Positions 1 through 7,544 of a stretch of 64,000 nucleotides of DNA are shown here, piece after piece. Source of the stretch: Belliella filtrata (GTDB lineage: Bacteria > Bacteroidota > Bacteroidia > Cytophagales > Cyclobacteriaceae); NCBI RefSeq assembly GCF_022549775.1, contig NZ_JAKZGP010000015.1:18457-82456 (forward strand), read 5' to 3'. Both the position numbers and the translations under genes were made by a program. The notes beneath the pieces were generated by a model. It worked only from the letters and a program-made list of their open reading frames with translations, searched no databases and was not told the DNA's origin. Position 1 is the first letter of the stretch; the number at the start of each line of letters is the position of its first letter.

Positions 1-378
1 ATAATTGCTTTAAATTTCATTTATCAAATCGTTGTCAGTTGTGTTAGGTGATTGTCTGTCCACAATAATTTTTTATATAAAAGTCAACGGTTGAATGTCC
101 ACAGGCAAAAAAGTTGAAGAAAGCACCGAACTTGCAAATTACGTCTATATCTGCCCGAAGTCGAGTAGTGGACAGTCCACCGAGGACTTTACAAATTGTC
201 GTGATTATGCTGTCGTCTAACATTGCTGGTAACGGGATTCAGCTTGGAGACGGCGGGCTTTCGGAGCCGTATTCTTCAAGCTTACTCCTAATCCCTTAAA
301 GATACTGGTTTTCATAGTTACTCTGAACCGCCCGCTGTATCCAAGCTGATGTTAGAGTGCGTTATTCCTTTCGAATGC
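1..378. other. Left-edge intergenic stretch, no convincing gene
   Basis: I see no convincing protein-coding gene here. The short open frames on the plus strand overlap an inverted repeat described separately and have no recognisable domain. A sequence matching GTTRRRY (GTTAGGT) sits at 43-49, and the attC-like fold occupies 215-357. The region lies just downstream of the minus-strand toxin-antitoxin pair, so it may also contain that operon's 3' end. Confidence 0.5.
215..357. repeat. attC-like imperfect inverted repeat
   Basis: The left arm begins GTCTAAC (215-221), which fits the RYYYAAC core of integron attC sites. The right arm ends GTTAGAG (351-357), one base off GTTRRRY. Inside these, CAGCTTGGA (240-248) pairs with TCCAAGCTG (340-348), and a GCGGGC block near 253-258 pairs with GCCCGC near 329-334. 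The nested arms and the total of 143 bp are at the upper end of attC sizes. No integrase is visible in the window, so the call rests on geometry and the end motifs alone. It could be another kind of stem-loop. Confidence 0.35.
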
Positions 379-678
379 TCACAGGAATGTTAACCCAATT
401 CTTTTATTCAATCCTTGCTCGAAAATCCGGATCAAAGTTGACAACTGAATATTTCCTTTACCATTTTCAAGCTTTGAGATATAACTTTTCTTTGTTCCTG
501 CTTTTTCTGCCAATTGTTCTTGAGTCAGATTTGCTTCCTTCCTCGCTTCTTTGAGCATTTCGCTGATGATGAACATCTGAGCATTTTCTTCATACTTATT
601 TCTGCTTTCACTTCCAATTTTTCCGTGTTCCAGTTCAATCAGTTCATCGAATGTTTTGACTTTGCTATAATCCTTCAT
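379..678 (-). CDS. higA: HigA-type antitoxin, XRE-family HTH
   Basis: This is a 99-residue DNA-binding antitoxin. Residues about 45-99 form an XRE/Cro-type helix-turn-helix, with the usual LTQEQLAEKAG helix followed by KKSYISKLENGKGN and then the typical C-terminal helix of the fold. The N-terminal half is charged and helical, as expected for toxin binding. It starts 4 bp after the stop of the upstream toxin gene, so the two are one transcript in toxin-first order, the usual HigBA arrangement. HigA proteins repress their own operon through an upstream palindrome. The family call is firm. The partner toxin and order make HigA preferable to a free-standing XRE regulator. Confidence 0.85.
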   Translation of the reverse strand: MKDYSKVKTFDELIELEHGKIGSESRNKYEENAQMFIISEMLKEARKEANLTQEQLAEKAGTKKSYISKLENGKGNIQLSTLIRIFEQGLNKRIGLTFL

Positions 679-682
679 GATC

Positions 683-1018
683 TTATTTCTTTGTTTGAAA
701 ATATTCCTTCATTAACCTTTCTGCTTTCTCCAATTCATTCTTCGGAGTCTTTTGGGTCTTTTTTTGAAAACCGTTGAACAGAACCACAAGCCTTCCTTCA
801 TCAAAGCAGCAAAAGATCCTGAAAATATTTGATTGAAACTCAACTCTTATTTCATATAACCCCTCAATTCCTTCAAGATGCTTGAGAAACTTTTCTGGCA
901 CCCTTTCCACTTGCTTGATCAGTTCAAATACATATTGGATCTTACTTTTAACCTTATAATTCTGGCTTTGGTAAAATTCAATAAAGTGGTTTTCATAAAA
1001 AATGATCTTCCTTACCAT
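683..1018 (-). CDS. higB: HigB-type mRNA-interfering toxin (Gp49-like)
   Basis: This small RelE-superfamily toxin belongs to the phage Gp49-like/HigB group, whose members cleave mRNA on the ribosome. The C-terminal signature VLFNGFQKKTQKTP followed by a helix with EYF is characteristic, and GLYEIRVEFQSNIFRIFCC gives the central beta strands. I take the ATG at 1018. An in-frame GTG two codons upstream is possible but gives no better fit to the family start MVRKI. It is the first gene of the pair and is followed after 4 bp by the antitoxin. It sits beside an IS110-type transposase and an attC-like fold, a typical mobile setting for such modules. Confidence 0.85.
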   Translation of the reverse strand: MVRKIIFYENHFIEFYQSQNYKVKSKIQYVFELIKQVERVPEKFLKHLEGIEGLYEIRVEFQSNIFRIFCCFDEGRLVVLFNGFQKKTQKTPKNELEKAERLMKEYFQTKK

Positions 1019-1100
1019 ACACACAAAGTTATCTCAAAAGATAACATTTTCCAAAAATGCAGCGGTTTCTTTTAATTTTGACTAACGCAAAGAAAATCGC

Positions 1101-2450
1101 TTAATTTGGGCTCAATTCGAGGCCTAAATCCTCATTAGTCAGACCGAATTTATCGATTTGTTTTTTTATTCTCTTAACTAAGCCCAACTTTCTTTTCTGC
1201 TCTAAGTAAAGGTACCCCTCTGGGTTTATGTAGGGTACACCTTTCACTACCATATTCCATATAATCACTGCAAGCTTTCTTGCAGTAGCGCTGATGGCAG
1301 ATACTCTACCTTTTCTAAAACTTATTCTCTGAAAGAAGTCCCTCAAGGGTGTTGAGTCTTTCAAGTTTCCGATGGCATTGGCTGCATTCCTTAAGGCTAT
1401 TTTAAGTCTGTTGCTTCCTTTTGGTATTTTGCTAGAAAGAACTTTACCACCACTTACTTTATTGTTTGGGGCAAGCCTAAGCCAAGAAGCAAAGTGCTTG
1501 GCTGTTTTAAACTTCTTGATCCCCTCCATGCCTACTTCACTCATCAATGCCAAAACTGTAGAAAAGCTCATCCCTTCAATAGCAAGAAGATCCGTACCCT
1601 CAAACATCTGATAGGCTTTTAAATTCATATCGATATCTTTTGGTGTGTTTTTATTGAATCTTTTATGGGGCTTTGATTCTAGATAATGCTCATGTTTATT
1701 ACTATCTGAGTCGATGATTTCATTCAGCTTTTTCTCTATCTCTTTATCACAATCTTCAATTTTCATTCTAAGGTGATCATAAGTGTCCAGCTCCTGTTTT
1801 AAGGCAAAAAGGTAATCCTTCCTTCCATTACTTTGTAAGGCAGCTGCTATCTCTTCCTCACTCTTTCTGCAATTCCCATGTCGGAGTGAAGCCAGCTTCT
1901 TTGGATCTGTTTCGCCCTCACAGATTGTTCTGATGATCAGCAGTCCTGTAAGCCCACAAATGTTATTTACAACCACATCCAATCGGAAGTTTAATAGCCT
2001 TAGATATTTCTGCATTTTCTTTGATGCTGCAGCAACTGAATGAAGTAAATTTGATCTGTGTCTGCAGTAAGTCCTTAACTCCTCTGTCTGTCCATCAGGC
2101 AAAAAAATTCCAGTTAGTAACCCCAATGTATGTAGTTTTTGGATCCACTGACAGTCCATGACATCACTCTTTTTTCCTTTGATATTCTTGGTGAACTTAC
2201 CATTACAGAGTATCAGATGGAATCCCCGTGAAAGTAATACGGCATAGAGATTTTTCCAATAGGTACCAGTACTTTCCATTGCTATAGTCCTCACATTCCT
2301 TTCCTTCAACCAATCTGCCATAGCAAACAAATCCTGATTGAATACCCCAAATTTCCGAACATCATGCTCGGTTTGACCTACTGCTACCCAGTGGGAGCGA
2401 CTGCCGACGTCACATGCAAAGCATTCATCGACACCAATTAAAAATATCAC
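1101..2450 (-). CDS. IS110-family transposase (DEDD recombinase)
   Basis: This is a 449-residue transposase of the IS110/IS1111 group. The N-terminal RuvC-like DEDD domain shows an Asp in the first strand (VDECFACDVG), a Glu in AMESTGTYW and Asp residues in KGKKSDVMDCQWIQ. The C-terminal Transposase_20 domain contains the helix-hairpin-helix-like IEGMSFSTVLALMSEVG and LAPNNKVSGGK, ending in a conserved serine-containing tail. The marked start at 2450 is a GTG, and the real start could differ slightly. Such elements have no terminal inverted repeats, so exact ends cannot be read by eye. It looks intact. It sits between a TA pair and a broken regulator, in a small accessory patch. Confidence 0.9.
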   Translation of the reverse strand: MIFLIGVDECFACDVGSRSHWVAVGQTEHDVRKFGVFNQDLFAMADWLKERNVRTIAMESTGTYWKNLYAVLLSRGFHLILCNGKFTKNIKGKKSDVMDCQWIQKLHTLGLLTGIFLPDGQTEELRTYCRHRSNLLHSVAAASKKMQKYLRLLNFRLDVVVNNICGLTGLLIIRTICEGETDPKKLASLRHGNCRKSEEEIAAALQSNGRKDYLFALKQELDTYDHLRMKIEDCDKEIEKKLNEIIDSDSNKHEHYLESKPHKRFNKNTPKDIDMNLKAYQMFEGTDLLAIEGMSFSTVLALMSEVGMEGIKKFKTAKHFASWLRLAPNNKVSGGKVLSSKIPKGSNRLKIALRNAANAIGNLKDSTPLRDFFQRISFRKGRVSAISATARKLAVIIWNMVVKGVPYINPEGYLYLEQKRKLGLVKRIKKQIDKFGLTNEDLGLELSPN

Positions 2451-2615
2451 TAGGAGATAATTCCCGCAGCTTGCGGATTGACGACTTCCATGGAGAAAGA
2501 TGACGAAAACAAAGCTGTATTGGGGGATTTTAGATTTTAGATTTTAGAGGATAATGTCATTTCCTGATGAGTGAAATTCAGATTCTAGCATGGTGGAGAT
2601 ATTAGGTTTTTTAGA
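2451..2615 (-). other. Noncoding flank of the IS110 element, possible bridge-RNA region
   Basis: No gene is visible. For IS110-group elements the noncoding end upstream of the transposase encodes the bridge RNA that pairs with donor and target DNA, and this is that position. I can see a short GC hairpin (CCGCA/TGCGG, about 2464-2476) and three tandem GATTTTA units at 2526-2546. These do not prove a bridge RNA, and the element's outer boundary is not defined. Confidence 0.25.
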
Positions 2616-3166
2616 TCAAGGCTTTACTGCGTCCCAAAGCATGGTTAAAAGAAGTTCGATCTTTGGTTCATCTACTTGAATGTTCTCATCTCTTGCCCAT
2701 AGCATCCATCCGTTGACAGTACTAAAAGTAAAAAAAAGATGTCTAGGGGCTAGGTCTTTGAACAGGCTTTCATTTAAACCTTCTTGATACAACTCATCAA
2801 ATACTGAAAAATTTCTCATTGCTACTTCATGAACTTCTTTAGTAATGATGGGAGAAGCTGCAAAATGGCAAGAAAAAAAACTCCAAAGGATTATCTCTAA
2901 AATACAAAATCACATTCTTCCATAAAAAAAAACCTTTCTTGAATAGTTCCTACTGGCTTGTAACCTGATATAATAGCTGAAGACTCTGCATTTTTCTAAG
3001 CTATCCAGATTTGATGTACGATTTGATCTTTGCTTTCAAAATTCTTATAAATGGTCCCAATACCAACATTTGCTCTTTTTCCTATCATAGCAAAAGTAAC
3101 CGCGTGAAGCCCTTGTTCGACTATTAGCTCTAAAGAAGCCTATAGAATTTTTCCCTTTTTATCCAT
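2616..3166 (-). pseudogene. Broken TetR/AcrR-family regulator
   Basis: Reading the minus strand from the ATG at 3166 gives MDKKGKIL, then an amber stop, and then in the same frame a clear TetR helix-turn-helix (FAMIGKRANVGIGTIYKNFESKD). Further on, another stop and at least one frame change are needed to reach the C-terminal part. That part ends in a 67-codon open frame from 2819 to 2616 (FTFSTVNGWMLWARDENIQ). The reading frame extends upstream of its apparent ATG (HFAASPIITKEVHEVA). The gene has therefore decayed by at least one nonsense and one frameshift mutation. The adjacent IS110 element may have arrived during or after this decay. The regulated partner gene is not identifiable. Confidence 0.8.
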
Positions 3167-3189
3167 TTTTGGAAGTTCGAATGTGTAAT

Positions 3190-3216
3190 AAAACAATGAT
3201 TACCTTTCATTGTTTT
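3190..3216. promoter_or_regulatory. Palindrome upstream of the TetR pseudogene, likely its old operator
   Basis: A perfect 10-bp inverted repeat, AAAACAATGA and TCATTGTTTT, is separated by 7 bp and lies 24 bp upstream of the pseudogene start. This size and position match operators of TetR-family autorepressors. If the regulator is dead, the site is a relic or now serves another protein. Confidence 0.5.
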
Positions 3217-3295
3217 GACACCCTATAGTGAGTATTGTATGATTCAGTTTTGAATATTCAAAATCATTCACGTGGTCAATTTAGCTTTAGAGTAC
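3217..3295. other. Intergenic, contains a 16-bp perfect palindrome
   Basis: The stretch between the dead regulator and the first polysaccharide operon holds no gene. The only structure I see is TTTTGAATATTCAAAA at 3248-3263. Its role is unknown, and AT-rich palindromes of this size can arise by chance. Confidence 0.3.
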
Positions 3296-3321
3296 AAAAA
3301 AAGCCAAAGTTAAACTTTGGC
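3296..3321 (-). terminator. Rho-independent terminator of the first SusCD operon
   Basis: Read on the minus strand, an 8-bp perfect stem (GCCAAAGT/ACTTTGGC) with a 3-base loop is followed by seven T. It lies about 150 bp past the stop of the GH2 gene, the last gene of the operon. Confidence 0.75.
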
Positions 3322-3468
3322 CATTTTTGCACTGTATAAATGCTTAGTTATTTGAAGTACGTTATGCCTATAATAATTCTGACCTCACTACATTGGGTGG
3401 AAAAGCAATTACCAGAATATTAGCATCATTTTCACTCCTAAACTATGATAAAATTCTAACGCTACAAC

Positions 3469-5889
3469 TTATTTAATTTCACGTACTACTTCAAACACTT
3501 GATCTGGCAGACCTTCAACTTGCACAGTGACTTTCAAATCTTCACTTGCAGTTAAAGTCTTGATATATGCTTTTACCTTTCCTAGATATGTATTCCTGCT
3601 TGATGACTGGTATTTTTCGTGACTACTCAGATCTCCACTTTCCATTACTACTACTTCTGCTCCTCCATCTATCTGTATTGAAACTGGAAGAGATTTGTCT
3701 TCTACCAAGTTGCCATCATGATCTACAATTTGCAAGTTCAGCTCTATCATTTCACCAGCATGAGCATATGAAAAACTCGAAAGTTGACCAGCTATTTTTG
3801 CTGGTTCACCTGGAGTATTCAGGCTGTAGGAGGCTACTTCTTGATCATCTTTATAAGCTATAGCTCTTAATGCTCCATTTTGAAAAGCTACTTCCCAGTT
3901 TGGCATTTGATCTACTTTATAGATCATTTTTTGCTTGCCAAGTGATTGATCGTTGAGAAAAAGCTCAACTTCATCTGCATTGGAATATACTACCACCCAT
4001 TTTGACTCACCTTCTTCCCCACTCCATGTGTTTGAAATCCCCACTCTACGAGTAACTTGCCTTTCATTTTGAGCTATTCCGATATAAACCATAGGTTCGT
4101 CTGACCAAAGACTCTGTCTAAAATAAAAATCAGGCTTAGGATTCCCCGCCAAATCTATAATTCCAGCACCACTACTTCTAGAGGGCCATGGTCTAGCCTC
4201 ACCAATGAAATCAAATGCTGTCCACAAAAATTGGGAAGAGATAAACTCATTCTCTGTCACTGCAAACCAAGCATCCAAGCCATCTCCATTTTCGCTTCCA
4301 TAAATCACCCGATCAGGATATTTTTCATGATCTTCTTTATACCTATACTCTTGATAATTGTACCCTACAATATCCAAATTGTCTGGATAATCAGTATAAT
4401 TGGACATGGCTACGCCAGCAAGAGCCGCAGTTACTGGTCTTGTGGTATCCCATTTTTTTACCGCTTTGGCGAGAATAGCTGATATCCTTCCCAGTTCAGA
4501 AGCTGGAGGGTTGTTGGGTTGATAACCTTTGCCATATATCTGTGGATTCCTTCCTTCATCTAGGACTGAATGGCTATATGGATCATTAGGGTAATCGATT
4601 TCATTTCCTATACTCCACATGATGATAGATGGTCTATTTCTATTTCTTCTTACCATATCTTCCACATCTCTTTCAGCCCATTCTTCAAAAGCATCATGGT
4701 GCCGGTCATTCCCTGGAGTTCCAGCATTCCATCCTTCTATCCATTTATTTTTCCCTAGCTCCCATTCATCAAAAGCTTCATCTTGAACCAAAAAACCCAT
4801 TTCGTCACAAAGCTCATAGATATAATCCTGGTGCGGATAGTGGCTCATTCGTATGGCATTGCTTCCCAAAGCTTTTAATGTTTCCAACCTATTTCTCCAT
4901 ACTTCTTTGGGTACTGCCGCTCCGAGTCCACCTGCATCATGGTGTATGCAGACTCCCTTGAGTAGCATGGTTTCTCCATTGAGTGAAAAACCTTTTTCTG
5001 CATCAAAATTAAAACTCCGAACACCTACGTTTTCATTCCACTCATCTAGCTTCTTGGATCCATCCCAAATAGAAACTTGCAAAGCATAAAGATTCGGATC
5101 ATCTGGAGACCAAAGTTTTGGCGTAGGAATATCGAAAGACAATTCCTCTATACTATTGGAATTTGAAGTCAAATCAAACTCATGATGCTCACTGACAACC
5201 TCAATTCCAGAAGGGTCACGTAAAGAAACCTTTAATTGAACCGGAAAGTCAGCATGTTTTTGATGATAAATTGAAACTTCAAGTAAGGCCTTAGCCGACT
5301 TATTCCCAACTTCTGGTGTATGAAAATAAACACCCCACTGAGTAAAATGAATTGGAGAAGATTTGATCAAATATACGTTGCGGTAGATTCCAGAACCAGT
5401 ATAATACCTAGCATCTGCAAATTCACTATGATCTACTTTGACATAAAGCGTGTTTTTTCCATTTTTCAAATGGCTTGTAAGTTCATATTGGAATGGAATA
5501 AAGCCAAAAGGTCTTTTTCCTAAATGCTGACCATTGAGCCATACTTCACTGTTTTTGTAAACACCATCAAAGTAGATAGCATAAACTTGATCTGGATCGA
5601 AATCATCTAAACTAAATTCCTTCTTGTACCAACCAATACCTCCAGGTAAATACCCTGTTCCACTTGCCCACTCCGAGCTAAACGACCCTTCAATACTCCA
5701 ATCATGTGGCAAGTCTAAAGTTTTCCAGCCTGCATCTACTTTTTGAATTTGATTCCAACTTGCATCATTGAGTTGGAACTGCCATTGATCATTGAACAGC
5801 TCTTTACCCGATTGTTGAGCATACAAGGAAGTAATGCTAAAAAGAAGGTTAATGATTAGAAAAGCACTTTTCTTTATTATTCCAGTCAT
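3469..5889 (-). CDS. GH2 beta-galactosidase-type enzyme, exported
   Basis: This 806-residue glycoside hydrolase has a Sec signal peptide ending near SLYAQ. It follows the GH2 order: N-terminal sugar-binding sandwich (WYKKEFSL, about 90), immunoglobulin-like domain (about 190-290), TIM barrel from about 300, and a C-terminal Ig-like region of the DUF4982 type. The acid/base Glu is E430 in WSIGNE and the nucleophile is E533 in YGSENGD. HYPHQDYIYELCDEMGF is the family signature upstream of the barrel core. Members cleave terminal beta-galactosides or sometimes beta-glucuronides in the periplasm. It lies 7 bp after the GH30 gene and closes the operon, so it probably trims oligosaccharides released by GH30. 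Exact linkage cannot be read from sequence. Confidence 0.88.
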   Translation of the reverse strand: MTGIIKKSAFLIINLLFSITSLYAQQSGKELFNDQWQFQLNDASWNQIQKVDAGWKTLDLPHDWSIEGSFSSEWASGTGYLPGGIGWYKKEFSLDDFDPDQVYAIYFDGVYKNSEVWLNGQHLGKRPFGFIPFQYELTSHLKNGKNTLYVKVDHSEFADARYYTGSGIYRNVYLIKSSPIHFTQWGVYFHTPEVGNKSAKALLEVSIYHQKHADFPVQLKVSLRDPSGIEVVSEHHEFDLTSNSNSIEELSFDIPTPKLWSPDDPNLYALQVSIWDGSKKLDEWNENVGVRSFNFDAEKGFSLNGETMLLKGVCIHHDAGGLGAAVPKEVWRNRLETLKALGSNAIRMSHYPHQDYIYELCDEMGFLVQDEAFDEWELGKNKWIEGWNAGTPGNDRHHDAFEEWAERDVEDMVRRNRNRPSIIMWSIGNEIDYPNDPYSHSVLDEGRNPQIYGKGYQPNNPPASELGRISAILAKAVKKWDTTRPVTAALAGVAMSNYTDYPDNLDIVGYNYQEYRYKEDHEKYPDRVIYGSENGDGLDAWFAVTENEFISSQFLWTAFDFIGEARPWPSRSSGAGIIDLAGNPKPDFYFRQSLWSDEPMVYIGIAQNERQVTRRVGISNTWSGEEGESKWVVVYSNADEVELFLNDQSLGKQKMIYKVDQMPNWEVAFQNGALRAIAYKDDQEVASYSLNTPGEPAKIAGQLSSFSYAHAGEMIELNLQIVDHDGNLVEDKSLPVSIQIDGGAEVVVMESGDLSSHEKYQSSSRNTYLGKVKAYIKTLTASEDLKVTVQVEGLPDQVFEVVREIK

Positions 5890-5896
5890 GTGGTAT

Positions 5897-7483
5897 TTAG
5901 TTTTGGGTGGTCAAGGTAAGTATTGATCTGGCTGGGAGTTTGATTGCTTCTCCTCCTACTATACTATAAGGTGCCAAATCATTGTCATGGTCTGTCAAGT
6001 ATCCTTTCAATTCACTATTTGAATAATCGCCAGATAAAGCAATATCCACATTCACTTCATTTGTGGAAGAATTGATAGCTACGATCACTAGTTCGCCTGT
6101 TTGCGGGTTTTTATAAGCTGAACAAAGTAAGTTCTGATCTTGTGCTTGCTGCTGCTCTATAGTCAATCCCACACGGACAAAACCTGGTCTGATAAACTTG
6201 CTATAATTTCCCAAAGCCCAAAGCATTTTGCTTGTTTCATAGGTTCCATCAGTCTTTGACTTAGAGATGTAAACCAAGCCATCTTTATAATCATATGGAG
6301 AAATCCCAATCCACCAATGCCACGCAGAAGCTTGAGCAATCGTAAGATCATTATGAATCACCCTTGCCATGTACAAGGCTGGAGTTATTCCTAAATCTTT
6401 TCCGTTCCCTTGAATTTCGCCATCATTATCACCCAAGATACAGTATTCTGACATCCAGTATTTCAAACCTGGAACACTTGACACAGCCTGAGCTAGCTGA
6501 TTCCTTTTACTTACAGCCATCTGAAAAGGTGAAGTAGTAAAGTAGCTATGCCCAGAAATATTATTACTCAAGTGCTTGAGGTCAGCAATATAATTATCAG
6601 ATCCTGGTGTAAAAAAATCAGCTATTTGATTGGATCTTCCTGGTCTATTATGAACTTCATACAGGTATTCAATTTGACCAGATTCAGCAATATCTATTTT
6701 AGTAGAAAGATCATATTCTTCTAATTTCTCGTCTAAAGCCCTCACAATTCCTGCAATTTCATGATTCCAAAAAGGCGTGCCTTCTTGCCCCCCATCTATC
6801 CAATCCCACTGAGGTTCGTTGATTGGAGAGATGTAATCCACTTTCAGACCCTCTTGCTCAATGCCCTGAATTGCCTTAGCCATATACTCACCAAACGCAT
6901 CATATTGCTCTTCTGAAAGATTAGACTCATTGGCATTGGAGGCATAGGCCTTTCCATTTCTTGTTAGCCATACTGGTGGGCTATTGAGAAAAACTAGCAA
7001 GTGATCTACCGACCTTTCTTTGGCCGCTTGAGCAAGCCATAACTGAGCCGCTTGAGGTTCGGGACTGAATTGCCCTTGAGCATCCAAAACTGAAGAAGCC
7101 CTTCTCCACTCATCCCCTATGCCACTTTCAGATCCTTGCGCTGCACTTCCAGCTCCAAGGTTGAACCTCCAAAGCGAAAGTCCAATACCTTTTGGGTTTC
7201 CCTGAGTGTCAAGCTCTTGGCTAAACAACAGGTCCGCAATGGCATTTCTCTTAGCATCAGGCCAATCTCCTACAAATTGACCTGACCAAGCGTCAGAAGC
7301 TCCGAAGTGATCAATTTGCTGGAAGGTTTCATTAGGATCTAGCGCAATCTTCACCACATCAACCTGGCTATTCTTATCTTCACCTTGAGGACTATTGTCA
7401 TTACATGAACTGAAAGAAAGCATCATCCATGAAGTAGCAAGAAGTACCTTAGTGCTAATTTTTCTATTTAGTATATTTTTCAT
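5897..7483 (-). CDS. GH30 endo-acting glycoside hydrolase lipoprotein, probable beta-1,6-galactanase
   Basis: This is a clan GH-A enzyme of the GH30 group. I place the start at the internal ATG at 7483, which gives a lipoprotein signal (MKNILNRK, hydrophobic core, SFSSC). The longer frame would run into the preceding susD gene. GASDAWSGQFVGDW near the N-terminus, acid/base E223 in NEPQW and nucleophile E346 in WMSEYC mark the catalytic barrel, followed by the beta-sandwich typical of GH30. Characterised relatives with this N-terminal pattern are endo-beta-1,6-galactanases, so a galactan or arabinogalactan side chain is likely. Other GH30 activities (xylanase, glucosylceramidase-like) are less consistent with the GH2 neighbour. 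Confidence 0.8.
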   Translation of the reverse strand: MKNILNRKISTKVLLATSWMMLSFSSCNDNSPQGEDKNSQVDVVKIALDPNETFQQIDHFGASDAWSGQFVGDWPDAKRNAIADLLFSQELDTQGNPKGIGLSLWRFNLGAGSAAQGSESGIGDEWRRASSVLDAQGQFSPEPQAAQLWLAQAAKERSVDHLLVFLNSPPVWLTRNGKAYASNANESNLSEEQYDAFGEYMAKAIQGIEQEGLKVDYISPINEPQWDWIDGGQEGTPFWNHEIAGIVRALDEKLEEYDLSTKIDIAESGQIEYLYEVHNRPGRSNQIADFFTPGSDNYIADLKHLSNNISGHSYFTTSPFQMAVSKRNQLAQAVSSVPGLKYWMSEYCILGDNDGEIQGNGKDLGITPALYMARVIHNDLTIAQASAWHWWIGISPYDYKDGLVYISKSKTDGTYETSKMLWALGNYSKFIRPGFVRVGLTIEQQQAQDQNLLCSAYKNPQTGELVIVAINSSTNEVNVDIALSGDYSNSELKGYLTDHDNDLAPYSIVGGEAIKLPARSILTLTTQN

Positions 7484-7544
7484 GATCGTTGGATTAAAAA
7501 AAGAAAGGGGGAAAATCCCCCTCCCGTTGGTTGCTGAAGCCAAT

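Noticed and set aside
114..299. Open frame of 61 codons on the plus strand
   Set aside because: It overlaps the attC-like inverted repeat, has no recognisable domain and no clear ribosome-binding context, so it is more likely chance.
1372..1611. Plus-strand frame inside the IS110 transposase
   Set aside because: It is fully antisense to a strongly supported gene and has low-complexity Leu-rich composition. It is a shadow.
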